From a virus: a DNA stretch of 27,880 nucleotides. Positions within the stretch are counted from its first letter, which is position 1, and each line of letters begins with the position of its first letter. A program made the translations under genes and the position numbers. Positions 16,925 through 23,663 of the stretch are shown here, in pieces. The notes beneath the pieces are model-generated. The model saw only the letters and a list, made by a program, of their open reading frames with translations. It was not told where the DNA came from and did no database searches. The stretch is from the IMG/VR virus record IMGVR_UViG_3300031952_000108, positions 1 to 27,880 of that record; one strand, written 5' to 3'.

Positions 16925-16959
16925 TTGAGTGATTGGGCGATTGAGTGATTGACGATTGA
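16923..16959 (+). repeat. Short tandem GATTGAGTGATTG repeat
   Basis: GATTGAGTGATTG occurs at 16923-16935 and 16939-16951 (period 16), followed by a partial third GATTGA at 16954-16959. The run starts just inside the stop of the large fibre enzyme gene and contains TGA in more than one frame. It may be a slippage product or a small protein-binding site; nothing shows which. Confidence 0.7.
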
Positions 16960-16969
16960 AGGAAAAACG

Positions 16970-17053
16970 ATGCCTTATGAATCGGTGAAAGACGTTCCCG
17001 AAAGCGTCCCAGCGGAACGGGGCGGGACGTTTCGGATAAGCAAACCAGATTGA
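16970..17053 (+). CDS. 27-aa ChaB-like stub
   Basis: The ORF encodes MPYESVKDVPESVP and 13 more residues before TGA. The opening peptide matches the start of the short ChaB-like phage proteins (MPYxxixDlPExV), which are normally about 60-80 residues. Here the homology stops after about 14 residues and runs into unrelated sequence, so the gene looks truncated. A good site (AAGGA) is 6 nt upstream, so it may still be translated. The stop lies within a 10-bp direct repeat (TGAGGCGGGC at 17051-17060 and 17072-17081) that also contains the start of the next gene. Confidence 0.4.
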   Translation: MPYESVKDVPESVPAERGGTFRISKPD

Positions 17054-17070
17054 GGCGGGCCGAGGAAACC

Positions 17071-17520
17071 ATGAGGCGGGCACTAGAAGTCGTGAAGGTG
17101 ATCTTGGCGGGCATCCTCATGCTCACCGCACTATTTCTCCTTTTCTGCGGAGCGGCAAGCGACAAGGCGAGGAGGCCGGACCCCGAGAAGATCACCGGGA
17201 CAGTGAGTGCGGCACTGGCGGAGGCCTTTGCCGAATACAACCAGCGGTACTTCGGTGACCGATTGCCGCACGGCACCGTAGCGGGTTGGAGTGCAGACCT
17301 GGCCGACGAACCCGCAGTGGCCATCTTCGATCCCGCCACCGGTCAGTACGTGATATTCATCAACGACCGTCTGCGCTGGTCGCCGGAACTGGCGCGGCTG
17401 ATGCTCTTGCATGAGATGGTTCACGTCGATCGCTGGAACTACACCGATGACGATGACCCCCGGTTTCAGGCTGCGATGTTGCGCCTTGCAAAATCCGGGG
17501 CATTCGAGGGACTCTGGTAG
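17071..17520 (+). CDS. Membrane-anchored HExxH metallopeptidase-like protein
   Basis: The product has 149 residues. An N-terminal membrane segment (residues 8-27, VKVILAGILMLTALFLLFCG) precedes a domain resembling the SprT-like zinc peptidases. It has AEYNQRYFGDRLP, a strand with an Asn-Asp pair (YVIFINDRLRW), then the zinc-binding HEMVH at 114-118 with catalytic Glu115, and a helical end. SprT relatives are usually cytosolic; this one carries an export or anchor segment. The third zinc ligand is not obvious. It might act on envelope or virion proteins in the periplasm, which is inference. ATG 17071 with GAGGAAA upstream is preferred; TTG 17050 would add seven residues repeating the same MRRA start. 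Confidence 0.75.
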   Translation: MRRALEVVKVILAGILMLTALFLLFCGAASDKARRPDPEKITGTVSAALAEAFAEYNQRYFGDRLPHGTVAGWSADLADEPAVAIFDPATGQYVIFINDRLRWSPELARLMLLHEMVHVDRWNYTDDDDPRFQAAMLRLAKSGAFEGLW

Positions 17521-17526
17521 CCGAAC

Positions 17527-17769
17527 ATGGCACTGACACTGGCCCAGCACGGTGCTCTCCAAGCACTTCTGAGCAATGATGAACTGGTCGCCGCCCTGCA
17601 AGCGGTACTGTGCGAGGAAGAGGACGAATGGCGGTCCCGCATGGTCGCCGAAAGCGAGACCGACGATCCCAAATTTCTCCGCGTCCTTCGGTGGGGCGCC
17701 AAATCCGCGACCTACGCCTCCTTGTTGGAAGTTCTGCGCGAATATGCACGTCGCGCGCCATCCCCATAG
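17527..17769 (+). CDS. Small helical hypothetical protein
   Basis: The product has 80 residues, predicted all-helical: LAQHGALQALLSNDELVAAL, an acidic patch (CEEEDEWRSRM) and a second amphipathic helix (KSATYASLLEVLREYARR). No signal, membrane segment or known motif is seen. It starts 6 nt after the metallopeptidase stop without a clear ribosome-binding site, suggesting coupling. The stop overlaps the next GTG (TAGTG). Small helical proteins of this kind are common near phage head and tail genes, but no role can be assigned. Confidence 0.6.
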   Translation: MALTLAQHGALQALLSNDELVAALQAVLCEEEDEWRSRMVAESETDDPKFLRVLRWGAKSATYASLLEVLREYARRAPSP

Positions 17770-18062
17770 TGCGACCTGAGAGCAAATTCTTCCGTGTGCG
17801 CGTTGATCTGCCTGGCCTGCCCAAGGCGGCGCGGCGGCACCAGTTCTCCAACCTTGCGGCTCTGGACATGCCCGACGCCGTTCGGCAAGCCGTGCGGAAG
17901 GTGTTCACGAACGCGGCCCACGGGTTCCGGCCGATGGAGATGGTAATCCGGGTGAGGAGGTTGCAAACGAGCGAAGAGATGGGCGGCGAGTTACGGTACG
18001 GACCCAGTCCGCGGGAGAGGTTGGAGAGTATGGCAACCCCCGAACCTCTTTGTGAGGGTTAA
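17769..18062 (+). CDS. Small basic hypothetical protein
   Basis: The product has 97 residues from GTG 17769, which overlaps the previous stop by one base. It is basic and mixed alpha/beta (SKFFRVRVDLPGLP at the start, MEMVIRVRRL near residue 55-65). A helix LDMPDAVRQAVRKVFTNAA sits between the strands. No motif is recognised. The frame is open further upstream but that sequence lies in the preceding gene and is Arg-rich shadow. The stop overlaps the ATG of the glycosyltransferase (TAATG), linking it to the modification cassette. Confidence 0.55.
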   Translation: MRPESKFFRVRVDLPGLPKAARRHQFSNLAALDMPDAVRQAVRKVFTNAAHGFRPMEMVIRVRRLQTSEEMGGELRYGPSPRERLESMATPEPLCEG

Positions 18063-19255
18063 TGAGCAAGAGAATCGCAGTTGTCTACCCTGCTGGCATA
18101 ATGAGTGCTTGGGATGTTGCGGACGGGATACCTCGCACTCTGAAGCGTATGGGATACGAAGTTCTCGACCTGCCCCGTGGTCGGTGGGGGCAACCTGCGG
18201 CGAGGGTGGCCGACCTGAACGAATGCGACCTAATTATCGTGAGCGGTGCGGAGCATGTCCTTGCGAAGGACCGCTTCGGGTTCTGGGATGAGGTAAGCCG
18301 AGAGGACTGGCTGACTAAGGTCAAGGCACCGAAAGCGGCTTGGTATCACGAATCGTTTACCCGCGAGGATGAGAACACGGACTTTGCTGCCCTGCGTCCG
18401 CTCCTGGACTTCCACTTCTTCCCGGCGGTTCAGGATGCGGAGACCTACTGCCAGCCGCACTTCGGAGTCCCCGACCGATGCCACTATCTGCCGTTCGGGG
18501 CGGACACAGAGATTTTCAAGCCGAACCTGTGCCCGCAGTGCCGCAACGGACCCCCGGCTTCGGACTGCATTACCTGCTTGGGCGTCGGAACCCTGCCGTC
18601 AGGCAAGGACATTGACATCGGCTTTATCGGGTCGCTCTATGGGCCGAGATTGACTTACCTGGACAGGTTGCGCCCACACCTGAAAGGCGTCTCGCTCCTG
18701 TGCGGCAACGTTGCGGTGCAGGACATCGAAGGCCCGTCGCCGGAGGAAACCGCGCTGAGGCTGGCGGCTAACTACCGGCGAATCAAGGTGTTTCTCAACC
18801 TGCCGTCCCTTAGCCAGCTTTTGGTGACGAAGGCAGTTGAGGTAATGGCCTGTGGAACCTTCTTGCTCCAGCCAGCGCTTGGGGCGGCGGCGGGCAAGAA
18901 CATGGAGCTTTTTGCCCATACGAGGCACCTCGTCTATTACCGGCACACGAATTTGGGCTTCCTCGCACAGATTCTGAGGGAGTTCATGGAGCGTGACCTG
19001 GATCGAGAGGTCATAGCCGCGGCGGGGTGCAAGGAAGTCAGGGAGAAACACTCGTTGCGCCTGCGATTGACGGAGATGCTGGGGAAATGTGGGTTCGGGG
19101 CACCGCCGGGGCCTGAGGAATGCCTTGGTATCACGAGACCAGGGGGGTCTGAGGCATCGGAAGGGGCTGGGACGCCCCGGAGTGCCAAAACCGAGTCTGG
19201 CCCGTCTGGCGAGGCAGCGGTGGCCTCCGAGGGGACGGAGTTGGAGAGGAAATGA
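18062..19255 (+). CDS. CgeB-like glycosyltransferase with zinc-knuckle insert
   Basis: The product has 397 residues and a GT-B style layout. The N-terminal Rossmann-like half (MSKRIAVVYPAGI, CDLIIVSGAEHV, AAWYHESF) is followed by a C-terminal sugar-nucleotide-binding half whose signature KAVEVMACGTFLLQ (257-270) is typical of the CgeB / Glycos_transf_1_2 family. Between the halves is CPQC (157-160) with CITC (169-172), a CxxC-CxxC zinc-binding pattern not expected in this family. The last 45 residues are low-complexity (Ser/Gly/Glu). It transfers a sugar from a nucleotide donor to an unknown acceptor. The ATG overlaps the previous stop (TAATG), and its stop overlaps the epimerase start (ATGA), so donor supply and transfer are probably coupled. 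Confidence 0.8.
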   Translation: MSKRIAVVYPAGIMSAWDVADGIPRTLKRMGYEVLDLPRGRWGQPAARVADLNECDLIIVSGAEHVLAKDRFGFWDEVSREDWLTKVKAPKAAWYHESFTREDENTDFAALRPLLDFHFFPAVQDAETYCQPHFGVPDRCHYLPFGADTEIFKPNLCPQCRNGPPASDCITCLGVGTLPSGKDIDIGFIGSLYGPRLTYLDRLRPHLKGVSLLCGNVAVQDIEGPSPEETALRLAANYRRIKVFLNLPSLSQLLVTKAVEVMACGTFLLQPALGAAAGKNMELFAHTRHLVYYRHTNLGFLAQILREFMERDLDREVIAAAGCKEVREKHSLRLRLTEMLGKCGFGAPPGPEECLGITRPGGSEASEGAGTPRSAKTESGPSGEAAVASEGTELERK

Positions 19256-20121
19256 AGACTGCGCTGGTCGTCGGAGCTGCCGGTTTCATAGGCCGACACC
19301 TGGTTCCGAAACTGGAGGCCGTGGGGTACGCTGTGAGCGGCATTGACCCGTGGCTCTTTACGTGCGCCGTGACGGCGACATTCGAGGAGTGGCTCGATTC
19401 TCGGCGGGCGTTTGAGCGATTGCATGGCATTGAGGTTCCCACCTTTGACTTGGTCGTCCACCTCGGCGCCAACATCCTTGATATCTCGCAGCGCATGGCA
19501 GGGGGACTCGATAAGTATGCCGACATCCGCCTGGACTACGCCGTCTGCCAGTACGTTGCAGACCATCCGCCGAGGGAAGCGTTCATTTACCCCAGTTCGT
19601 GTGCCACCGACAATCCCGAAGACCCCTACGCCTGGGTGAAGTTGACGGGTGAGCGGTTTTGCCAGGAACTTCACAAGGCGGGTGTCCCTACGGTCATATT
19701 GAGGCCCTTTTCTGGCTACGCTTCGGACCAAGCGGATTCCTACCCGTTCCCTGCCCTGCTGGGGCGTGCCATACGGCATGAGCATCCGCTGACGGTCTGG
19801 GGGTCACTGGAGACGGTTCGGGACTGGATACACATTGACGACCTAAGCGACGCCTTCGTTTGGGTGATTGAGAACGCGCCGCGAGGCATCCCCATCGACA
19901 TCGGAACGGGAATCGGCACCAATTTCCTGGAATTGGCTCTGATGATGGCTGCGGCGACTGGATACCGTCCGGCCGTTGTGGCCGACCGGACGAAGCCAAC
20001 ATCCTCACCACGTAGAGTTGCCGACACAACCCTGGCGAGGGCGCACGGATTCGAGGCCAAGATAACGCTGGCTGAGGGGATACGCCGTGCCGTCGAGGTG
20101 GCCCATGCGAAGACTCGTTGA
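19252..20121 (+). CDS. NAD-dependent sugar-nucleotide epimerase/dehydratase
   Basis: The 289-residue product is an extended short-chain dehydrogenase/reductase. The nucleotide-binding GAAGFIG motif is at residues 8-14, an acidic residue for the ribose (SGIDP) follows beta-2, LVVHLGA is the third strand motif, and the catalytic Ser (YPSSCA, 114-118) and Tyr126-x3-Lys130 (YAWVK) are intact. WIHIDDLSDAF is the typical distal motif of UDP/dTDP-sugar enzymes. It probably epimerises or dehydrates a nucleotide sugar for the adjacent glycosyltransferase. The substrate cannot be deduced. The start overlaps the upstream stop by 4 nt. The end carries the first copy of a 22-bp direct repeat that recurs at the methyltransferase start. 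Confidence 0.88.
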   Translation: MKTALVVGAAGFIGRHLVPKLEAVGYAVSGIDPWLFTCAVTATFEEWLDSRRAFERLHGIEVPTFDLVVHLGANILDISQRMAGGLDKYADIRLDYAVCQYVADHPPREAFIYPSSCATDNPEDPYAWVKLTGERFCQELHKAGVPTVILRPFSGYASDQADSYPFPALLGRAIRHEHPLTVWGSLETVRDWIHIDDLSDAFVWVIENAPRGIPIDIGTGIGTNFLELALMMAAATGYRPAVVADRTKPTSSPRRVADTTLARAHGFEAKITLAEGIRRAVEVAHAKTR

Positions 20122-20182
20122 AAGGACGCCAGGGGAGTACCTCCGGTCGCACGGGTGGAAACCCGTTCAGGGAACACGGTGA
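20105..20182 (+). CDS. 25-aa leader-like ORF, truncated copy of methyltransferase N terminus
   Basis: The frame starts ATG 20105 inside the end of the epimerase gene and reads MRRLVERTPGEYLRSH, closely matching the methyltransferase start at 20358 (VKRLVERTPPECFQLH). It ends at TGA 20180-20182. It is most likely a leftover of the original epimerase/methyltransferase junction, separated from its gene by insertion of the 62-aa gene that follows. It may be translated as a short coupled peptide. Confidence 0.4.
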   Translation: MRRLVERTPGEYLRSHGWKPVQGTR

Positions 20183-20384
20183 AATATGCGTGGAATGTAC
20201 CGGTTTACTCGCGTTACGGAACCGCCAGGCGGAGCTGCGACCTTTAGGGTTGCGTTCTGTGTCCGGTGTCAGGAAGCCCTCGTTACCGACCACTGGGCCG
20301 GAGAACACAGACTCACCTATACGGCCACATGCCGATGTCCGTGGCGGAGGAAGAAACGTGAAAAGACTCGTTGAAAGGACGCCA
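20110..20384 (+). repeat. 22-bp perfect direct repeat flanking the Cys-rich gene
   Basis: A perfect 22-bp sequence, starting AAGACTCGTTG and ending GACGCCA, is present at 20110-20131 and 20363-20384, 253 bp apart. Similarity continues imperfectly for about 20 bp more. In both places it ends the upstream gene with Lys-Thr-Arg-stop in one frame and begins RLVERTP in another, so the whole stop/start junction is duplicated. The 62-aa ORF lies between the copies. Confidence 0.85.
20186..20374 (+). CDS. 62-aa Cys-rich protein, possible zinc knuckle
   Basis: The product is small and basic with Cys-x2-Cys (FCVRCQEAL) and then Cys-x-Cys (TCRCPWRR) about 24 residues later; His in DHW and EHR could add ligands. 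It ends KREKTR, the last three residues coming from the direct repeat shared with the epimerase end. GGTGA is just upstream of ATG 20186. It lies inside a 253-bp unit bounded by repeats and overlaps the methyltransferase start by 17 nt. It could bind nucleic acid or scaffold the neighbouring enzymes; nothing establishes this. It could also be a chance ORF. Confidence 0.5.
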   Translation: MRGMYRFTRVTEPPGGAATFRVAFCVRCQEALVTDHWAGEHRLTYTATCRCPWRRKKREKTR

Positions 20385-20969
20385 CCGGAGTGCTTCCAGC
20401 TCCATGCCCGGAAGCCGGGGCGGGTTTACGAGGATGACCCTTGGCACGCCCGCCGGATCGAGAAGACCCGCGAGGCTGTGATTGTGGCCTTGCTCGATAT
20501 GAACAAAACTCCGGTCCATAGGTGGGGCAAGATCGTCGAACTCGGCTGCGGAACCGCCGACATTTCAGGGTTTTTCTCGTGGGCGCATTACGTTCTGGGC
20601 CTTGAAGCGTCGCCCACCGCTGCCATTGCCGCAGCCAAGCGGTATCCGTGGATGAATGTCGAGGTTGTAGACGTGCAGGAAGCCGTCCCGCTGCCATGCG
20701 ACATCGTGATATTGACCGAAATCCTGGAGCACGTAGCCGACCCGATGTTGCTGGCAGAGAAGTGGCTGACGGTTTCGGCCTATTCGGTCCTTTCGTGCCC
20801 CATCGACGGGGACTTGCCCAAGGACGTATCGGCTGGAGAGCACTGCTGGTCCATTTCCGAGACCGACTGGTCGGAGTTCTTCGAACGAGGGCAGCATGAG
20901 GTCATCCGCAAGGAAATTCTGAGTTTGCCCGACTACACCATCGCCATCGGGGTCGGGAGGCGGGTATAG
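20358..20969 (+). CDS. Class I SAM-dependent methyltransferase (copy A)
   Basis: The product has 203 residues from GTG 20358. The SAM-binding motif I is intact (IVELGCGTADIS, residues 59-70), followed by the acidic post-I residue in GLEAS, motif II-like DIVILTEILEHVADP and motif III-like VLSCPIDGD. It belongs to the small Methyltransf_11/23-type enzymes common in sugar or small-molecule methylation. No DNA methylase catalytic motif (NPPY, DPPY, PCQ) is present, so DNA modification is less likely. A longer frame to 20118 exists but its extra N terminus is shadow sequence. The next gene is a close paralogue. Confidence 0.8.
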   Translation: MKRLVERTPPECFQLHARKPGRVYEDDPWHARRIEKTREAVIVALLDMNKTPVHRWGKIVELGCGTADISGFFSWAHYVLGLEASPTAAIAAAKRYPWMNVEVVDVQEAVPLPCDIVILTEILEHVADPMLLAEKWLTVSAYSVLSCPIDGDLPKDVSAGEHCWSISETDWSEFFERGQHEVIRKEILSLPDYTIAIGVGRRV

Positions 20970-20971
20970 GG

Positions 20972-21571
20972 GTGCTGAGACTCAAGGACCGCACCGCAGC
21001 GGAGAGTCTGGCCTTCCATGTGGCCAATCGACCCTCGCCTCGCTTTGTCGAAACCAGTCAGCTGGGCCGCATCCTACTCACCCGGCGCGTGCTAGGTACG
21101 TTGTTGGCCGACCTGAATCGAAGATGCAAAATCATCGAACCCGGATGCGGGAGGGCGGATATTTCGGGGTGGTTTTCGGCGGACCATGACGTTATCGGCT
21201 ACGAATGCGGCCTGGAAGCCGTCGCTGGCGCCAAGTCCGACTGGCCGCAGATGGACGTGCGCATTGGGGATGCTCAGACAGTGGAACCCGAGGACTGCGA
21301 TGTGGTGATTCTCACCGAGTTTCTGGAACATATTGCAGACCCGTTGGGGATGGTCAAGAGGTGGTTGCCGAAGGCCAGATACTCGGTGATTTCCTCCCCG
21401 CTGGAGGGTGACCGCGGCGAATTCCAGGAATCGGGACATATCTGGTCGTTTGACCGCGAGGATTTTGATGCCTTTTTCGACCGAGGCGGGCACGAACTGA
21501 TTGAATGGTTTGACTTCGAGATGTCGATTTACAAGATGTTCTTGGGACTGGGGAAAAGGCGGTCGGGATGA
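20972..21571 (+). CDS. Class I SAM-dependent methyltransferase (copy B)
   Basis: The product has 199 residues from GTG 20972, two bases after the stop of copy A. It shares the same order of motifs: IIEPGCGRADISGWFS (54-69), GYECG, DVVILTEFLEHIADP, YSVISSPLEGD, then HIWSFDREDFDAFFDRGG. Copy A has matching SVLSCPIDGD and HCWSISETDWSEFFERGQ segments. The two are tandem duplicates that have diverged considerably, which suggests different acceptors. The N-terminal 40 residues differ from those of copy A. The end overlaps the PP-loop gene start by 4 nt. Confidence 0.8.
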   Translation: MLRLKDRTAAESLAFHVANRPSPRFVETSQLGRILLTRRVLGTLLADLNRRCKIIEPGCGRADISGWFSADHDVIGYECGLEAVAGAKSDWPQMDVRIGDAQTVEPEDCDVVILTEFLEHIADPLGMVKRWLPKARYSVISSPLEGDRGEFQESGHIWSFDREDFDAFFDRGGHELIEWFDFEMSIYKMFLGLGKRRSG

Positions 21572-22380
21572 CCGGCTGCGGGCGAAAAATCGGGCCGTAT
21601 GAATTCCTGAGTTACGGCGCTGGGGTCAACAGCACGGCCGTCATGGTGATGCTGAAACCGCAATCCCTGATCTTCGCAGACACCGGAGTTGAGCATCCCG
21701 AGACCTACCGGTTCATCGAGGAGTACGCCAAACCCTTCGTCGCATCCTATGGCGGGGAATTCATCACCGTCAGGAATCCCAAGTACCCGTCCCTCAAAGA
21801 CATGGCCCTTGCGGACCGTATAATTCCCGCGCGGACCCATCGGTGGTGCACGGACAAGTTTAAGGTACGCCCCATCCGTCGGCATCTTGGCGAACAGGCC
21901 AACTTACATTGTCGGCAGATGATCGGCATGGACGCGAATGAACAATCCCGCGCCAAGCCATCGGGACATCCAGGGATAGAGAATGTCTTCCCGCTGATTG
22001 AACGCGGCATAGACCGACCGGGCTGCAAGGCCATCATCCAAGAAGCTAGGTTACCCGTGCCCCGGAAGTCTGGCTGCTACTTCTGCCCGTTCCAATCGAA
22101 GGGACAATGGATTGAACTGAAGCAGGAATACCCAGAGCTTTTCCGAATTGCCGTAGAGATTGAGCGAAACGGTGCGAACTTTGACCAGGGCTTCTTCTTG
22201 GCTGGCGACAAACCGCTTGAGGACTATATCCGAACTGGCCGTATCCGGTACGAGGAGGATCAGTTGGGACTCTTCAAGTGCGCCTGCTACGACGGTGCGG
22301 CGGTCGAGGCCCAGCCGAACCTGTTTAAGCCGAAGCCGGAGCAACTACCACTCGCCAATTTGACACCCCCCCAAGCCTAA
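21568..22380 (+). CDS. PP-loop ATPase, PAPS-reductase-like
   Basis: The 270-residue product belongs to the adenine-nucleotide alpha-hydrolase superfamily. The PP-loop is at residues 15-23 (SYGAGVNST), followed by LIFADTGVEHPET as in PAPS reductases. RWCTDKFKVRP (Cys94) and GCYFCPFQSKGQW (Cys170, Cys173) are the conserved Cys motifs of the phage PAPS-reductase-like branch. Such proteins adenylate or sulfurate targets, or reduce activated sulfate; the phage members' substrates are mostly unknown. The ATG overlaps the methyltransferase stop (ATGA). A sulfurtransferase or IscS-like partner is not seen in the window. The last 30 residues are Pro/Lys-rich. Confidence 0.8.
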   Translation: MTGCGRKIGPYEFLSYGAGVNSTAVMVMLKPQSLIFADTGVEHPETYRFIEEYAKPFVASYGGEFITVRNPKYPSLKDMALADRIIPARTHRWCTDKFKVRPIRRHLGEQANLHCRQMIGMDANEQSRAKPSGHPGIENVFPLIERGIDRPGCKAIIQEARLPVPRKSGCYFCPFQSKGQWIELKQEYPELFRIAVEIERNGANFDQGFFLAGDKPLEDYIRTGRIRYEEDQLGLFKCACYDGAAVEAQPNLFKPKPEQLPLANLTPPQA

Positions 22381-22396
22381 CTGTCACGCTGACTTC

Positions 22397-22425
22397 GGTG
22401 GCTCTCCAACCTCCGGGGAGTCGCC
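22397..22425 (+). promoter_or_regulatory. Hairpin in the leader of the scaffold gene
   Basis: GGTGGCTCTCC (22397-22407) pairs with GGGGAGTCGCC (22415-22425) over 11 bp including three G-U pairs, with a 7-nt loop AACCTCC. There is no T-run, so it is a poor terminator. The loop contains ACCTCC, which resembles the anti-Shine-Dalgarno sequence, and its CTCC could pair with the GGAG of the ribosome-binding site (GAGGAG, ending 7 nt before ATG 22438). It may modulate scaffold translation or protect the mRNA. This is visual evidence only. Confidence 0.35.
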
Positions 22426-22437
22426 GAGGAGTTGAGC

Positions 22438-23634
22438 ATGGCAGAAACGCCCGGAACCACCCCGAGCGACATTGAGCGGTCGATGGTTACGACGCTTATC
22501 CCCACGGAGACCCCCTCCGAGACGGGAAAGGCGGAAGGTTCTACCGAAGAAGTCGAACAAGTCACGGCGGCAGAGGGAACTCAAGAAATCGACGCAGGCC
22601 CCTCCCCAACCGAGGCCACCGAGACAGAAGCGACTCCGGGGGAGCCAGCAGCGAAGGGCAAAAAGACTCTCGGATACGACGAACTGCTGCCACTGGAACA
22701 GGGCGAGGAGTATCCCGATGAACTGTATGCCATCGCGGCGCGGAAGTGGAAGATCGACCCCAAACTTCTGGAAGACGAGTCCGTGCGCGGACTCATACGG
22801 GACAAGATCAATTCGGACATCGAAATCAAGCGGCAACGGTTGGAAGGGCAAGCGCGTGAAGAGCGAGAACCAGGGAAGACTGCCGAGGAACCACCCTCGA
22901 CTGAAACCCCCGGTCGCACGCTGACGCAAACCTTCGAGGAAGCCGGGTCGTTCGTCGAGCCGATGCTGACGAGCGATGGTGCAGCGATTTACGCTGCGAA
23001 GATGGGCGAAGCGTGGCAGCAGCACCAGGAGGCCGTCGAGTCTGGCGACCCGAAAGCCCTGGAAAAAGCGCAACGCAACGTCACCAAGGTCGAGATGCAA
23101 CTGTTGGCGATGGGCCTTCAGACCATGCTCCCGGCCATGATCCCGGGCCTGCTCGACAACTACGTTGCTGGACGGCAAGCGGAGGCAGACGAATCCACCC
23201 GAGTCTATAGCAAGGCCCGGGAACTCGTCGTGCAAGATCCGGCCTTCGCCGAGGTGAACGAACTCTACGACAAGGGCGAATTCCGCAAGTTGCTTGAGGA
23301 ACTCCCCGACCTCTTGGAGATGCGTTTCACCAAGGATGGGAAGCCGCTTCCACCGCTCGAAAATGCCGTGGCACAGTACAAGTACGCCGTCCGATTGATC
23401 CGTGGCAGAAACCGCCAATCCCCCGGAGACTCATTCCAGAAGGGCATCGAAGCCCGCAAAAAGCAAGAGGAAAAGGATCGGCAAATGGCGGGCGTGGGCA
23501 AGGGGTTGGGACAAGGCCGCACAGCGTCGGGAAAGTTCACCCCGGCAGGTCTGAGCGACGACGAGCACCAGCAGAAGGTGATCGACTCCTGGAACCGAGA
23601 ACATCCGTTCTCGGGTAGCGCGCCGCCGAAGTAG
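22438..23634 (+). CDS. Scaffolding protein
   Basis: The product has 398 residues and no cysteine. The first 70 residues are acidic and low-complexity (Glu, Thr, Pro), the middle is strongly helical with coiled-coil character (residues about 100-350), and the end is Lys/Gln-rich and basic (RKKQEEKDRQMAGVGKGLGQ), typical of scaffolds that grip the capsid shell by a basic tail. Its place immediately before the capsid gene supports the call. A peptidase motif is not seen, so it is probably a plain scaffold. ATG 22438 with GAGGAG upstream is chosen over TTG 22432. Confidence 0.8.
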   Translation: MAETPGTTPSDIERSMVTTLIPTETPSETGKAEGSTEEVEQVTAAEGTQEIDAGPSPTEATETEATPGEPAAKGKKTLGYDELLPLEQGEEYPDELYAIAARKWKIDPKLLEDESVRGLIRDKINSDIEIKRQRLEGQAREEREPGKTAEEPPSTETPGRTLTQTFEEAGSFVEPMLTSDGAAIYAAKMGEAWQQHQEAVESGDPKALEKAQRNVTKVEMQLLAMGLQTMLPAMIPGLLDNYVAGRQAEADESTRVYSKARELVVQDPAFAEVNELYDKGEFRKLLEELPDLLEMRFTKDGKPLPPLENAVAQYKYAVRLIRGRNRQSPGDSFQKGIEARKKQEEKDRQMAGVGKGLGQGRTASGKFTPAGLSDDEHQQKVIDSWNREHPFSGSAPPK

Positions 23635-23663
23635 ACCGTGCTGGGTGAACACGGAGAAATCAG

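Noticed and set aside
16923-16959. CRISPR-like or iteron array
   Set aside because: Only two and a half copies with 3-nt spacing; too short for either.
16016-17083. 355-aa open frame on the minus strand
   Set aside because: Overlaps the end of the large fibre enzyme and a short intergenic region; composition is Arg/Pro-rich shadow sequence.
20358-21571. DNA methyltransferases of a restriction or anti-restriction system
   Set aside because: No NPPY/DPPY or PCQ catalytic motif; context is sugar-modifying enzymes.
22384-23418. 344-aa open frame on the minus strand opposite the scaffold gene
   Set aside because: It mirrors the scaffold codons in G+C-rich sequence, has no recognisable motif or ribosome-binding site, and all other genes are on the + strand.
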